Assembly (NCBI GenBank): GCA_003551865.1
Contig: PUNU01000015.1
Span: forward strand, 1-31,497
From: Syntrophomonadaceae bacterium
Lineage (GTDB): Bacteria; Bacillota_D; Dethiobacteria; DTU022
Length of the DNA stretch: 31,497 nucleotides
Direction of reading: 5' to 3'
Each line of letters starts with the position of its first letter. Positions within the stretch are counted from its first letter, which is position 1. This document shows positions 15,294-24,328 of the stretch, piece by piece. Position numbers and translations under genes: made by a program. The notes under the pieces were generated by a model. It was given only the letters and a program-made list of their open reading frames with translations, made no database searches and had not been told where the DNA came from.

Positions 15294-16112
15294 CTACCGT
15301 TGTTTGCGCATTATATACCTTACTCCCCGCAGACGCTCCCGCACGTACTGCCCCGGCTTTTTGTTTTCCCGGCGCAGTTTCGATCGGTAGCGCAGGGCAT
15401 CGTAAAAGGCGGCGGGATAAGACCACCGGCCGTAGCGGCGGGCGTCGTAAGCCCCTTTGAAAACATTGCGCGCGGTGGCGTAGCTGGACATCGACTTGGT
15501 CGTGCTTTTTTCCGGGTGCTCCACCACGTATTCGGGAACATACTTGACCTTTAGGCCGGCCTTTATGCAGTCGTAGATAAAGACAGCTTCCTCACCGGAC
15601 TGGACCAGCATACTGCCCAGCCCAAAGCGCTCGTCGAACAGGATCCCCTTCTTTTTGATCGTATCCAACCGGAAAGCAATCTCCAGGGATGATATATAAT
15701 GGTGGCTTTTATCGTTCAGCAGGTAAGGCTTCCGGGCATAATCCTTATAGGCCGGCTCGCCGCCGATGGTGGCAATTTTAAAGCAGGCCACATCCATGCT
15801 GTCATCTTCAAGAAAGGCCTTCTTAACAGTGTCAAAGTACTCCTGGCGGTAGTGGGCGTCGTCATCGGCCAGCAGGGCAATGTCACCACCGGCCACGCTT
15901 AAAGCGTGGTTGCGGTTCCGCGAAAGACCCCGGCCTTCCATTTGGATTAAAACCACATCACTGCGGTCAAGGGCCGGGGGCATGTCCCGGTATCCCTCAC
16001 CTGTGACCTGGTGGGAGACAATATATAACACATCCGGCCGGGGTTCGAGCAAAATCTTTTCGACCTGTTCGAGGCCGCTGTCGATAGTCGCTATCAAAAC
16101 GTTAATGATCAT
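15294..16112 (-). CDS. Family-2 glycosyltransferase (short, soluble)
   Basis: This 272-residue GT-A enzyme starts [15 protein letters not shown]. It has [12 protein letters not shown] and a DxD in [10 protein letters not shown]. The C-terminal region ([16 protein letters not shown]) supplies the usual ED-type acidic motif for the catalytic base. Its gene overlaps the end of rfbG by 11 bases, so expression is tied to CDP-sugar synthesis. That makes a CDP- or 6-deoxysugar transferase role an attractive guess. The C-terminus is strongly basic, consistent with membrane-surface binding. Confidence 0.82.
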   Translation of the reverse strand: MIINVLIATIDSGLEQVEKILLEPRPDVLYIVSHQVTGEGYRDMPPALDRSDVVLIQMEGRGLSRNRNHALSVAGGDIALLADDDAHYRQEYFDTVKKAFLEDDSMDVACFKIATIGGEPAYKDYARKPYLLNDKSHHYISSLEIAFRLDTIKKKGILFDERFGLGSMLVQSGEEAVFIYDCIKAGLKVKYVPEYVVEHPEKSTTKSMSSYATARNVFKGAYDARRYGRWSYPAAFYDALRYRSKLRRENKKPGQYVRERLRGVRYIMRKQR

Positions 16113-17091
16113 CTTTTAGATACTCTTTATACCACTTGATTGTCCTCTGCAAGGCCTCACCCATGCTGAACAAGGGCTGCCAGCCCAGCAGGCGGCGTGC
16201 TTTTTCCGCGCTCAAGTACTGGTGGTGGATTTCGTGATTGGCCTCGCCGCGTACGTCCGGCACGAGATCGGACTGCATCACTTTCAAGATCTTTTCGACC
16301 AGTTCGAGCACGGAAAGCTGGTTCTCGTTCGAAAAGTTAAAAGCTTCCCCTTTCAGTTCCGGCTGCTCAAACAGCTTTTCCGCCAGCAGCATGTAGGCCG
16401 CCGCGCCGTCTTCAATGTAGAAGTAGTCGCGGATATACTGCCCGTCTGAGCGGATAACCGGCCTCTCCCCGCGCAGAACAGACCGGATCGTCCCCGGCAC
16501 GATCCGGTTCCAGTTCAGATCACCGCCGCCAAAAAAATTGCCGCAGCGGGTGATCACTGCCGGCAGATCAAAGGTGGCCCGGTAACTGTGGGTTATCATG
16601 TCGGCACATGATTTGCTGACATCATACGGGTAGGTGCCTTTAAGGGGCAGATCTTCGTGGTAGGGCAGGACGGGCTGATCGCCGTAAGCTTTGTCCGAAG
16701 AAGCCACCACCACCTGCTCGATGCAGGGACTGCGCCGGCAGGCTTCCAGCAGGGACCAGGTGCCCCTGATATTGCTTTCAAAAGTGGAAACCGGGTTGCG
16801 GTTGGCAATGGGCACAATGGTCTGGGCGGCCAGGTGGAAAGCGGTTTTGACCTCGTACTCGCCAAGGGCTCTTTCCATCAAGTGCTGGTCGGCGACATCA
16901 CCGCGCACCAGGTTGACCTTATCTGCCAGCCCCTCGCGGATCAGCTGCGAACCGGGCACCCAATCGCGCACCGGGCAGACCACAACAGCCCCGGCTTCCA
17001 GCAGGCGCCGGACCAGCCAGCCGCCCAAAAAACCGCCGGCCCCGGTAACCAAAACCGGCCGGTCCAGCCAAAAAGAATTGGCTTTAGCCAA
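16102..17091 (-). CDS. rfbG: CDP-glucose 4,6-dehydratase
   Basis: This 329-residue short-chain dehydrogenase has the NAD loop [34 protein letters not shown] and the catalytic pair YxxxK in YPYDVSK. The AAQTIVP and [13 protein letters not shown] segments fit the RfbG branch. It converts CDP-glucose to CDP-4-keto-6-deoxyglucose. Next to RfbF this assignment is strong. The start is TTG 17091 with GGAGGT at good spacing; the longer version from 17109 would include the ribosome-binding site. The product feeds the methyltransferase and epimerase encoded at 24-28 kb. Confidence 0.92.
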   Translation of the reverse strand: MAKANSFWLDRPVLVTGAGGFLGGWLVRRLLEAGAVVVCPVRDWVPGSQLIREGLADKVNLVRGDVADQHLMERALGEYEVKTAFHLAAQTIVPIANRNPVSTFESNIRGTWSLLEACRRSPCIEQVVVASSDKAYGDQPVLPYHEDLPLKGTYPYDVSKSCADMITHSYRATFDLPAVITRCGNFFGGGDLNWNRIVPGTIRSVLRGERPVIRSDGQYIRDYFYIEDGAAAYMLLAEKLFEQPELKGEAFNFSNENQLSVLELVEKILKVMQSDLVPDVRGEANHEIHHQYLSAEKARRLLGWQPLFSMGEALQRTIKWYKEYLKDDH

Positions 17092-17113
17092 AAGGCCACC
17101 TCCCGTCAAACAA

Positions 17114-17136
17114 CACAGGGGGACGGTTCTTCTGTG
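17114..17136. repeat. Short inverted repeat around GGGACGGTTC
   Basis: CACAG (17114-17118) and CTGTG (17132-17136) flank a GGGACGGTTC core (17120-17129). The element lies in the 151-base gap between rfbF and rfbG. It belongs with the elements at 20-95 and 14215. The gap also means that rfbG is not directly coupled to rfbF. Confidence 0.6.
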
Positions 17137-17242
17137 CTGTTTTACTTAACGCCAAATCTAACAGCATTGCAATAATTGTTTCATCAACATCTTAATCATC
17201 GGGCCCTTGAAAAAAATTAAGGAAAACTGCCGCTTGTTTGCT

Positions 17243-18013
17243 TTAACTCCAAATTTTCCAGGGTGCTTCGCCGCTTTTCCAGTAAGTCTCCAGGATCTTC
17301 AGCTCCCGGTAAGTGTCCATGCACTGCCAGAAGTCGTCATGGCGGTAGGCTACCAGCTGGCCTTCGGCGGCAATGTTGCGCAGGGGTTCGCTTTCCCAGG
17401 GCACATCGTCTGTAATATATTTTAGTGCTTCTTTTTGCACCACGAAAAAGCCCCCGTTAATCCAGCCACTGCCGGTGAGAGGTTTTTCCACGAACTCGCT
17501 CACCATGTCATCGTCGCTGAACTCCAAACTGCCGAAGCGGGCCGGCGGACGCACCGCCGTCACCGTGACCAGCTTGCCGTTTCGGCGGTGAAACTCCAGC
17601 AGGTCCTTTAAGTCGACGTTGCAGACCCCGTCACCATAGGTGAGCATAAAAGTGTCACCGTCCAGCCATGGGGCCAACTTTTTGATCCGGCCCCCGGTGT
17701 TGGTAAACTGGCCGGTTTCCACCAGGTGCACCAGCCAGTCTTCCTTGATCGGGTCGTGCACCTCCGTCCTGCCGTCGGCCAGCGAAATAGAGATGCTGCC
17801 GTTCATGCAAAAATAATCGTGGAAGTAGCGCTTGATCATTTCTCCCTTGTAGCCCAGCGCGATAACAAAATCCTTAAACCCGTAGTGGGCGTAATGTTTC
17901 ATGATGTGCCAGATAATCGGCCTGCCTCCGATCTCAACCATCGGCTTGGGGCGGGTTACGGTTTCTTCGGCCAGCCGCGTGCCCATCCCTCCGGCCAGGA
18001 TAACTACCTTCAT
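17243..18013 (-). CDS. rfbF: Glucose-1-phosphate cytidylyltransferase
   Basis: This 256-residue nucleotidyltransferase has the loop AGGMGTRLAEET (7-18), RPKPMVEIGGRPIIWHIMKH, LTYGDGVCNVD and the RfbF-typical end FWQCMDTYRELKILE. It makes CDP-glucose from CTP and glucose-1-phosphate. The length and the WQCMDT motif match RfbF closely and separate it from RfbA and GalU. The start is ATG 18013, with GGGAGG seven bases upstream. It leads a minus-strand run rfbF-rfbG-GT2-GT2-flippase. Confidence 0.95.
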   Translation of the reverse strand: MKVVILAGGMGTRLAEETVTRPKPMVEIGGRPIIWHIMKHYAHYGFKDFVIALGYKGEMIKRYFHDYFCMNGSISISLADGRTEVHDPIKEDWLVHLVETGQFTNTGGRIKKLAPWLDGDTFMLTYGDGVCNVDLKDLLEFHRRNGKLVTVTAVRPPARFGSLEFSDDDMVSEFVEKPLTGSGWINGGFFVVQKEALKYITDDVPWESEPLRNIAAEGQLVAYRHDDFWQCMDTYRELKILETYWKSGEAPWKIWS

Positions 18014-18151
18014 AATCAAGCCTCCCACCGAATTGATTCTTTTCTTTTACGATCTATTCCCCCTGATCGGCTGATTTCCTTCAACTGATTGGTCATATGC
18101 GTATTAACAGGCATATTAATTGGAACCTGTGATGCAAAGATTAACTATATT

Positions 18152-18185
18152 TCAGGCTTGAAGCCGGAATGACATCAGGCTTGAA
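18152..18185 (+). repeat. Two 11-bp direct repeats upstream of vapBC
   Basis: TCAGGCTTGAA occurs at 18152-18162 and 18175-18185, about two helical turns apart. The first copy overlaps the palindrome GGCTTGAAGCC. They sit just upstream of the vapBC -35 box and could be operators, or remnants of an insertion. Confidence 0.5.
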
Positions 18186-18194
18186 AGATAAACA

Positions 18195-18222
18195 TTGAAT
18201 TATAAATTATACATGATATAAT
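18195..18222 (+). promoter_or_regulatory. vapBC promoter with inverted repeat over the -10 box
   Basis: TTGAAT (18195-18200) and TATAAT (18217-18222) are 16 bases apart. ATTATA (18206-18211) and TATAAT (18217-18222) form an inverted repeat around CATGA. Such palindromes overlapping the -10 are typical sites for autoregulation by AbrB-fold antitoxins. Confidence 0.6.
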
Positions 18223-18243
18223 ATAAGGTAAGGAGGAATTGCT

Positions 18244-18516
18244 ATGTCAATGATAGTAGAGCGTTCCGTGATTACCGGTAAGGGGCAGGTGCAGATACCG
18301 GCAAAGATCAGGCAAGCAGTAGGTCTGAATATTGGCGACGAGGTAACCTTTAAGCTGGTTGGCGAAGATAAGGTTGAGATTGAATTTGTCAGGAAGCGCC
18401 CCCTTACTGAATATGCCGGTTCGCTACCAAAACGTAAAGATTTCCCCGGTTTACAAGAGGAAGAAGAGTTGACCAGGCAGTGGGTAGCTGAAAGGAAAGC
18501 TAAAGATTATGAGTAA
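18244..18516 (+). CDS. vapB: AbrB/SpoVT-fold antitoxin
   Basis: This 90-residue protein begins with a swapped-hairpin DNA-binding domain (SVITGKGQVQIPAKIRQAVG, then GDEVTFKL) across residues 6-50. It ends in an acidic/basic tail expected to wrap and inhibit the toxin. It should neutralise the PIN-domain product of the next gene and repress their shared promoter. GGAGG lies seven bases before the ATG. It overlaps vapC by eight bases, the usual coupled arrangement. Base composition is visibly more AT-rich than the flanking sugar genes, which fits a mobile addiction module. Confidence 0.9.
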   Translation: MSMIVERSVITGKGQVQIPAKIRQAVGLNIGDEVTFKLVGEDKVEIEFVRKRPLTEYAGSLPKRKDFPGLQEEEELTRQWVAERKAKDYE

Positions 18517-18931
18517 AAAAGGCGCCTGGCTTGATGCGAACATCATTTTACGCTTTTTACTCAAAGATCATCTTCAATATTTTGAAGCGGCCTTTAACCT
18601 TTTTTCTGAAGCGGAAAAAGGTAATATTACCCTACACTTGCACCCATTAATCCTGGCTGAAGTTGTCTGGACCCTGCAGGGCTATTACGGTTACAGAAAA
18701 TCAGAAATAGCTTTAATCCTTGGCGAGATGATTGAATCAGACGGATTGCTTGTAGAAAATAAAGAAGTGACAAGAAAAGCTTTTAAAGATTACGCTGAAA
18801 AAAATGTAGATTATCTAGATGCTTACCTGTCTGCCAATGCAGTAATAAACGGTCCTGAGGCAATATATACTTTGGACAAAAAGCACTTCTCCCGCCTGGA
18901 AGGCGATATCCGCTTGCTGCCCCGACACTAG
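18509..18931 (+). CDS. vapC: PIN-domain toxin (VapC family)
   Basis: This 140-residue PIN-domain ribonuclease has the acidic residues expected for Mg-dependent RNA cleavage: Asp9 in WLDANIILRFLL, Glu51 in LAEVVWTL, Asp101/Asp104 in VDYLDAYLSA, and Asp123 in TLDKKHF. All catalytic positions look intact, so the toxin is probably active. It overlaps the antitoxin gene upstream. Its TAG stop overlaps the stop of the convergent HD-GYP gene by four bases at the palindrome CTAG, leaving no room for a terminator between them. Confidence 0.9.
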   Translation: MSKKGAWLDANIILRFLLKDHLQYFEAAFNLFSEAEKGNITLHLHPLILAEVVWTLQGYYGYRKSEIALILGEMIESDGLLVENKEVTRKAFKDYAEKNVDYLDAYLSANAVINGPEAIYTLDKKHFSRLEGDIRLLPRH

Positions 18932-21084
18932 ATAATTGAGAGGAATATCTCGACCAGCTTCGGGTCAAACTGGCTGCCGGCTTCTTTTTTGAACTCTTCG
19001 ATAATTTCTTCAGGTGAAAGGGAATCACAGTAGTTTCTGCCGTAGGCCGCTACTTCGTAAACGTCGGCGATAGCCACTATGCGGGCCAAAAGCGGGATTT
19101 CTTCACCCTTTAAGCCCTGGGGGTAACCGCCGCCATCCCATCTTTCATGGTGGGCCAAAATATCATCGGCCACATGGGCAAAATCTTCAGTGGCCCGGGC
19201 GATCCTGAAGCCTATCTCCGGATGCTTTTTCATGATCTCCCACTCTTCATCGGTTAATGGAGCTTCTTTGTTCAGTATCTCATCGGGTATGTTTATCTTA
19301 CCGATGTCGTGGAGGGTGATCAACAGATTTAACCGGTTAAGCTCCGAATCGGGCAGTCCTAACTGCTCGCCGATTTTTAAGGCTACTTCCTTCATCCGCC
19401 GGGTGTGCTCTTCAGTTTCGTTACTTTTACTTCCCAGGGTTTTTAAAAGGGCATTCAAAACGCCGCTCCTGGTGCTTCTGCTCTCGGCCAGCTTTTGCTT
19501 GTACATGTTGTCTTCCGCCTCATGTAAAACCCCGGGCAGGTCAGTATCAGTGTTTTCCCTGGTCGCCAGACCCAGGGACAAAGAAAGTGGCACATCGCCG
19601 ACGTAAGCCCCCCGGCACATTTCGTTTATTCTCTGACAGACAGCTTCGGCAGCCTGCCTGTTTGTTTTGGGCAGAAGGATCACAAATTCATCGCCGCCCC
19701 AGCGGGCTATTACGTCTTCCCTGCGGCAAGATTTTTTTAAAATTTGCGCGGACCTGATCAGCATCCGGTCGCCGGTACTGTGTCCGTAGGTGTCGTTGAC
19801 AAGCTTGAGTCCGTTTAAATCGGCCATAATTATGCTTATTGGCAGCTGCCGTTCGCTGTCCGCCCGCTTCAATTCCTCCTCCAGGAAAGCCCGGTTGTAA
19901 AGGCCGGTTAAACTGTCGTGAAAGCTTAAATAGCGCACCTGCTCCTCGGCCTGCTTGCGCTTTGTAATATCCCAACATACCGCCACTACCTCGTTACCAC
20001 CGCCTTCACCGGCAATGAACTGCTGCTGCTCTAACAGCCAGATATAGCGGCCCTCTTTATGCTTAAAACGGTATTCAATTACGATTGACTTTTTTCGCTT
20101 CTGCAGTTTATCTACAGCTTCAGCGAAAACATCTATATCCTCGGGATGAATGGAACCAGCCCACAAATCGGGGTCACCGGTAATCTCCTTCGGCGTGTAG
20201 CCGAGCACTGCCGCCGCATTGTCGTTGACATAGCCAATTAAAGGCTTACCTTCCACCGGCTGGTAAGAATAAATCACAGCCGGCGTGTTGTCAAGAATAG
20301 TGTCAAGGCGTTCTTCGCTTTTTTTAAGCTCCTCCCTCGACTCAATTTGCTCGACAACCCGGCTCAAATGTTCCGCTATAGTTTCTATTACCAGCCTTTC
20401 TTCCTTCAAAAAAGGCTCCCACTTTTGAGAAAACTGCCCGGTATAACAGACTTCAATCGAGCCCACCTGCTCATCCTGCAGTTTCAGGTTGGCAGTTATC
20501 TTCGGATAACTGTCCGGTTCACAGGGCCGATTTACAAAACGATAATCCCTTAAGTTAATGCAGGCGCAAATGTCCTCCGGGTAGCGGAAAACAGGAGGTA
20601 GAAGCCTAACCGTTTCTTTTAGGATCCCTTCCAAGTCATTTTCCTCTTTTATCAGCAGGAGGGAAAAATTATGCAAACAGTTAAGCTCCTTGGTCCGCTC
20701 CTGTTTCTCGATCCGGTCGGTAATATCAAAAAAGATAACGGCAAAACAGTCATCATCTTCAGCATATGCGAAAACCTCGTAATAGCGCCCCAGGAGCTCG
20801 GAGTACTGTTCAAAATGTACATTCTCGCCGCTAAGGGCCACCCTTCCGTAAGCGTCGACCCAGTCAAAGCTGGCATGCTCGATCCCAGGTAAGACTTCGG
20901 TTAACGTTTTACCGATAATATTTTCTTTTTTTAACCCGGTCAACTTTTCGAAGGCCCGGTTCACTTCAAGAAATATGTAATCGACGGGGTTACCGGCGTC
21001 GTCTGTAACAATCCGATGGCGGGCAAAACCGCCCGGCAGATTCTCAACCAGCACCCGGTACCTGTCTTCATAGCTTTGCGTCAT
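18928..21084 (-). CDS. PAS-GAF-like-PAS-GGDEF-HD-GYP cyclic-di-GMP protein
   Basis: This 718-residue sensor protein has no membrane helix. Domains in order are PAS (about 8-125), a GAF-like region (135-250), a second PAS with PAC (258-380), GGDEF (385-540) and HD-GYP (555-718). The cyclase motif GGDEF is intact at 463-467, with an inhibitory RxxD site (454-457) five residues before it. The phosphodiesterase motifs are HDIGK (592-596), His621, HH (645-646) and GYP (653-655). The last helix, after IADVYEVAAYGRNYC, departs from the common ADAYDAMTS form. Both synthesis and breakdown of cyclic-di-GMP are therefore possible. Its place inside an exopolysaccharide island suggests control of glycan output, but that link is only positional. 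The ATG has GGAG eight bases upstream. Confidence 0.92.
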   Translation of the reverse strand: MTQSYEDRYRVLVENLPGGFARHRIVTDDAGNPVDYIFLEVNRAFEKLTGLKKENIIGKTLTEVLPGIEHASFDWVDAYGRVALSGENVHFEQYSELLGRYYEVFAYAEDDDCFAVIFFDITDRIEKQERTKELNCLHNFSLLLIKEENDLEGILKETVRLLPPVFRYPEDICACINLRDYRFVNRPCEPDSYPKITANLKLQDEQVGSIEVCYTGQFSQKWEPFLKEERLVIETIAEHLSRVVEQIESREELKKSEERLDTILDNTPAVIYSYQPVEGKPLIGYVNDNAAAVLGYTPKEITGDPDLWAGSIHPEDIDVFAEAVDKLQKRKKSIVIEYRFKHKEGRYIWLLEQQQFIAGEGGGNEVVAVCWDITKRKQAEEQVRYLSFHDSLTGLYNRAFLEEELKRADSERQLPISIIMADLNGLKLVNDTYGHSTGDRMLIRSAQILKKSCRREDVIARWGGDEFVILLPKTNRQAAEAVCQRINEMCRGAYVGDVPLSLSLGLATRENTDTDLPGVLHEAEDNMYKQKLAESRSTRSGVLNALLKTLGSKSNETEEHTRRMKEVALKIGEQLGLPDSELNRLNLLITLHDIGKINIPDEILNKEAPLTDEEWEIMKKHPEIGFRIARATEDFAHVADDILAHHERWDGGGYPQGLKGEEIPLLARIVAIADVYEVAAYGRNYCDSLSPEEIIEEFKKEAGSQFDPKLVEIFLSII

Positions 21085-21138
21085 CTGGCTGTCTCCTGTT
21101 CAAAATATTCATGGGAGTTTTGCCCAAAAAATCTTCTG

Positions 21139-21511
21139 TCAATTACTGTAATCATCATCCTGCCTCGCCTTCCTTTCTTGAAACATCAAACTGTCTGCTT
21201 TTCTATAAACTTCCTCCAGGTCGGTATCACTGCTTGCAGCAGTTGGCAAACCTATGGAAAGGCTTAAAGGCAAATCGGGATTATCCCAGTTGTTTCGTTT
21301 TCTGAACCGTCTTCGCTCAAAAGCGCCACGTAACCAGAAGCGGCGCCGGTAATTTTTTTCAATAGGCAAATATTTCCTTTGCGGATGTTTCAAAATCCTG
21401 GTAATGCAAGAACGCCCTGGCGCTCTCCAGCAAGGTGTTATGTTCCGCCTTAAGCATGACCAGTTCCTCTTTAAGCTCATCCGCTGTCGCCTTATTTTTC
21501 GAGTGACGCAC
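21139..21511 (-). pseudogene. Collapsed GAF-GGDEF diguanylate cyclase remnant
   Basis: From a GTG at 21511 one frame gives ADELKEELVMLKAEHNTLLE and then a GAF start (FLHYQDFETSAKEIFAY), ending at TGA. The next frame continues the GAF domain (KKITGAASGYVALLSEDG). A third frame gives the end of a GGDEF domain (PLSLSIGLPTA, then DLEEVYRKAD). The catalytic GGDEF core is missing. A frameshift plus a large internal deletion explains this. It shares its C-terminal pattern with the intact neighbour downstream but has a different N-terminus, so it is not a simple duplicate. Confidence 0.75.
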
Positions 21512-21692
21512 CTTTATTGTACCACCCTATTTGTCTATACCCTAGCTGCCGGAAGCAGATAATACACTCCAGGCTATAATAAAGACTTTTCCCAACCCTC
21601 GCATCATGACCATTTTTTTCAGGGTCCGAACTTCATAAGACCGACACCACTGTTTCCCGTCGGTTCAGCTTCCAAATTTAAGAAAAACGCAA

Positions 21693-22841
21693 CTACCGGC
21701 TGCTCGAATTGTTTAACGCTTTATCCGGTTTTAATACCTGCTCCCGACCCAGTACTGCGCGGTAAACCGCTATGGTCTCTTCTACCATCTTATCCAGGGT
21801 GAAGTGTTCGATAAAGCGTTCCCGCCCCGCTTTGCCCATCTTTACCCTTAACTGCGGAGCGTCGAGCAAGCGCGCCAGGCTTTCACGCAGCGCCCGCACC
21901 TTCCCCGGCGGGACAAGCAGGCCGTTATGCTCCTCCGTTACCGCCTCGCCCACGCCCCCAACGGCGGAAGCCACCACCGGCAGGCCGGCCCGCATCGCCT
22001 CAAGGATGCTCAGCGGAAAGCCTCCCCTCCGCGAGCTTAAAACAAAAACCTGTGCCCCGGCCAACAGGGCGGGCACGTCCTCCCGCACCCCCAGGAAGTT
22101 GACCCGCTCCCCAATGCCCAGGCGGCCGGCCAGGGTTTCCGCCCGCTTCCTTTCCGGACCGTCGCCTACCAGGTCCAGCTGCCACTGCATTTCTTTCAGG
22201 CCCCCTAAAGCTTTAAGCAAAGTGGCGTGATCCTTCGGGGTCGCAAAGCGGGCCACCATCACCAGTCGCGGCGGGTTTAATTCGGGCTTTGCCCATAAAC
22301 CGTCTTCCACATCCGGCAGCCCGTTATAGACAACCGCCATCTTGTGAACCGGTATTACACCTGCGCCTGCCGACGCATCAAATTCGCTCATCGAGACGGC
22401 GATAACCTTATCGGCCGCTTTGGCTCCGATCTTTTCCATCAGGCGGTAAAATCGTCCGGCGAGGCTGTTTTCCTGCCCGCCGAACAAAAACCCGTGCGAA
22501 GTGTGCAGCACGGGAATGTTGAGCAAGCGGGCGGCCCAGCGACCCAAAAAACCGGCCTTGTTCGAATGCGTGCTCACCAGGTCGGGCTTAAGCTCCTGGA
22601 CCAGGGCCCGGATCTCTTTAAAAGCGGCCCAGTCTTTAAAGGGCTTGATCGGGTGGACCAGCTTTTTCAGTTTCCTGAAAGGCACATCCCTTTTAGCCAG
22701 CTCCTCGGCCAGGACCCCGCCCCCACCGGCGGCTACCAGCACCGCTTCGCCCCGCTCCTTTAAAGCTGCCGCCAGCTCCAGCACGTGCACCTGCGCCCCG
22801 CCCAGATCGTCGGCACGGGTAATTAAGAATAGAACGTTAAT
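21693..22841 (-). CDS. Family-4 glycosyltransferase, apparent ATT start
   Basis: This GT-B enzyme of about 382 residues has NVLFLITRADDLGGAQVHVL at the N-terminus, HTSHGFLFGGQ, VVYNGLPDVEDG, LVGDGPERKRAE, and the donor-binding SILEAMRAGLPVVASAVGG. That set is typical of retaining GT4 enzymes using UDP-sugars. The first canonical start, GTG 22790, lies after the conserved GGAQ motif. All in-frame codons back to a stop at 22854-22856 lack ATG, GTG and TTG. ATT at 22841 has AAGGTGG seven bases upstream and is taken as start. It follows the UDP-glucose-type dehydrogenase by 51 bases, so a uronic acid donor is possible. Confidence 0.88.
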   Translation of the reverse strand: MNVLFLITRADDLGGAQVHVLELAAALKERGEAVLVAAGGGGVLAEELAKRDVPFRKLKKLVHPIKPFKDWAAFKEIRALVQELKPDLVSTHSNKAGFLGRWAARLLNIPVLHTSHGFLFGGQENSLAGRFYRLMEKIGAKAADKVIAVSMSEFDASAGAGVIPVHKMAVVYNGLPDVEDGLWAKPELNPPRLVMVARFATPKDHATLLKALGGLKEMQWQLDLVGDGPERKRAETLAGRLGIGERVNFLGVREDVPALLAGAQVFVLSSRRGGFPLSILEAMRAGLPVVASAVGGVGEAVTEEHNGLLVPPGKVRALRESLARLLDAPQLRVKMGKAGRERFIEHFTLDKMVEETIAVYRAVLGREQVLKPDKALNNSSSR

Positions 22842-22892
22842 CGGAAAACCACCTTAATTTACAGATAATCAATAAATTTGTCCCGAAATTAT

Positions 22893-24269
22893 TTAGCGGC
22901 CGATGCCACTGTAGGTAAAACCGCAGCGCTTCAGTTCCTCGCAGTCGAGCATGTTGCGCCCGTCAATGATAATGCGGCTGTTCATCTGCTCGCCCACCTG
23001 TTCCCAGGAAAGGTGCCGGAACTCGTCCCAGTCGGTTAAAAGCACCAGGGCGTCAGCTTCCCGCGCCGCCTCAATCACCACCCCGCAGTAGACAATATCC
23101 TGGTCGGGGTAGGCCTGCCGGTATTTGGCTTCGGCCACCGGATCGTAGGCCTTGACCTTCGCCCCCATGTCCAAAAGCTGCCGGATCACCTCAATGGCCG
23201 GCGACTCTCGGATGTCATCGGTGTACGGTTTAAAGGCCAGGCCCAACACCCCGATGGTGCCGCCCCGAATGACCTTCAGTGTCTCCTGCAGCTTCTCGAT
23301 TACCCTCCTGCGCTGTCTTATGTTTACGGCCATAGCCGCCTGTACGATCTGCAGATCGCAGTTGTACTGGCTGCCGGTAAACAGGATCGAGCGCACATCT
23401 TTGGGAAAACAGCTGCCGCCCCAACCCACACCGGCATTTAAAAACCCCTGGCCGATGCGCCGGTCCAGGCCGATGCCCTTGGCCACCTCGTTGATGTCGG
23501 CTCCGACCTTTTCTGCTATGGCCGCAAACTCGTTGATAAAAGAGATCTTCGTGGCCAAAAAAGCGTTGGCCGTATACTTGATCAGCTCGGCGCTGGTCGG
23601 GCTGGTGGTAACCAGGGCTGGCAGGCTGTAGCCTTCCGGCCGCGGCACCGCCCGCGGCGGGGTAAAAGTCTGCTCCAAAATCGGTGCATACATCTGCCTC
23701 AAAAAATTCAGGGCCTTTATTTCTTCAGCCCCAACCACGATGCGGTCGGGATAAAAGGTATCGTGCAGGGCCGCACCTTCCCTTAAAAATTCCGGGTTCG
23801 AGACGACGCTAAAATTTGCACTTTCGCCGCGGCGCTCCAGCTCTTCTTTGATCACCGTCTGCACGCGGCGGGCCGTGCCGATCGGCACTGTTGACTTGTT
23901 GACAATCACCGGCGGATCTTTTGGCTCCATCGCCCCGCCGATCTCGCGGGCCACCGCTTCTACATAGCTTAAGTCGGTGTCCCCGTTGCTCTTGGCCGGA
24001 GTGCCCACGGCGATAATCACGATATCGGCCTCCGGCAAGCGGCTCAGCAAATCGCTTTCGAACCTGACCGTCCGGCCGCTGTCCTTGAGCAGCTCCTCCA
24101 GGCCGGCTTCATGGATGGTCGAGATACCTCTTTCCAGCTTCTCAACAATAGCCCGATCCTTGTCTATACAGCTCACCCGGTGACCCAGGTAACCCAGAGC
24201 CACCCCGGTGGTAAGACCCACATAGCCGGTGCCGACAATCACAATATTCAGCTTTTCGCCCGCTTTCAA
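22893..24269 (-). CDS. ugd: UDP-glucose 6-dehydrogenase family protein
   Basis: This 458-residue NAD-dependent nucleotide-sugar dehydrogenase has IVGTGYVGLTTG (11-22), NPEFLREG (158-165), the substrate-binding Lys231 in SAELIKYTANAF, and the catalytic Cys287 in GGSCFPKD. It oxidises the C6 alcohol of a UDP-sugar to the acid. UDP-glucose is the most likely substrate from overall similarity; UDP-N-acetyl sugars are less likely but not excluded. The start is TTG at 24269. A promoter lies about 60 bases upstream, so it may head its own unit with the glycosyltransferase that follows. Confidence 0.9.
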   Translation of the reverse strand: MKAGEKLNIVIVGTGYVGLTTGVALGYLGHRVSCIDKDRAIVEKLERGISTIHEAGLEELLKDSGRTVRFESDLLSRLPEADIVIIAVGTPAKSNGDTDLSYVEAVAREIGGAMEPKDPPVIVNKSTVPIGTARRVQTVIKEELERRGESANFSVVSNPEFLREGAALHDTFYPDRIVVGAEEIKALNFLRQMYAPILEQTFTPPRAVPRPEGYSLPALVTTSPTSAELIKYTANAFLATKISFINEFAAIAEKVGADINEVAKGIGLDRRIGQGFLNAGVGWGGSCFPKDVRSILFTGSQYNCDLQIVQAAMAVNIRQRRRVIEKLQETLKVIRGGTIGVLGLAFKPYTDDIRESPAIEVIRQLLDMGAKVKAYDPVAEAKYRQAYPDQDIVYCGVVIEAAREADALVLLTDWDEFRHLSWEQVGEQMNSRIIIDGRNMLDCEELKRCGFTYSGIGR

Positions 24270-24328
24270 GGCTTAAGCACTTCCTTTCCACCCGGTTTAG
24301 CCCGGCCGCGCTCTCTCTGCAGAAGAGG

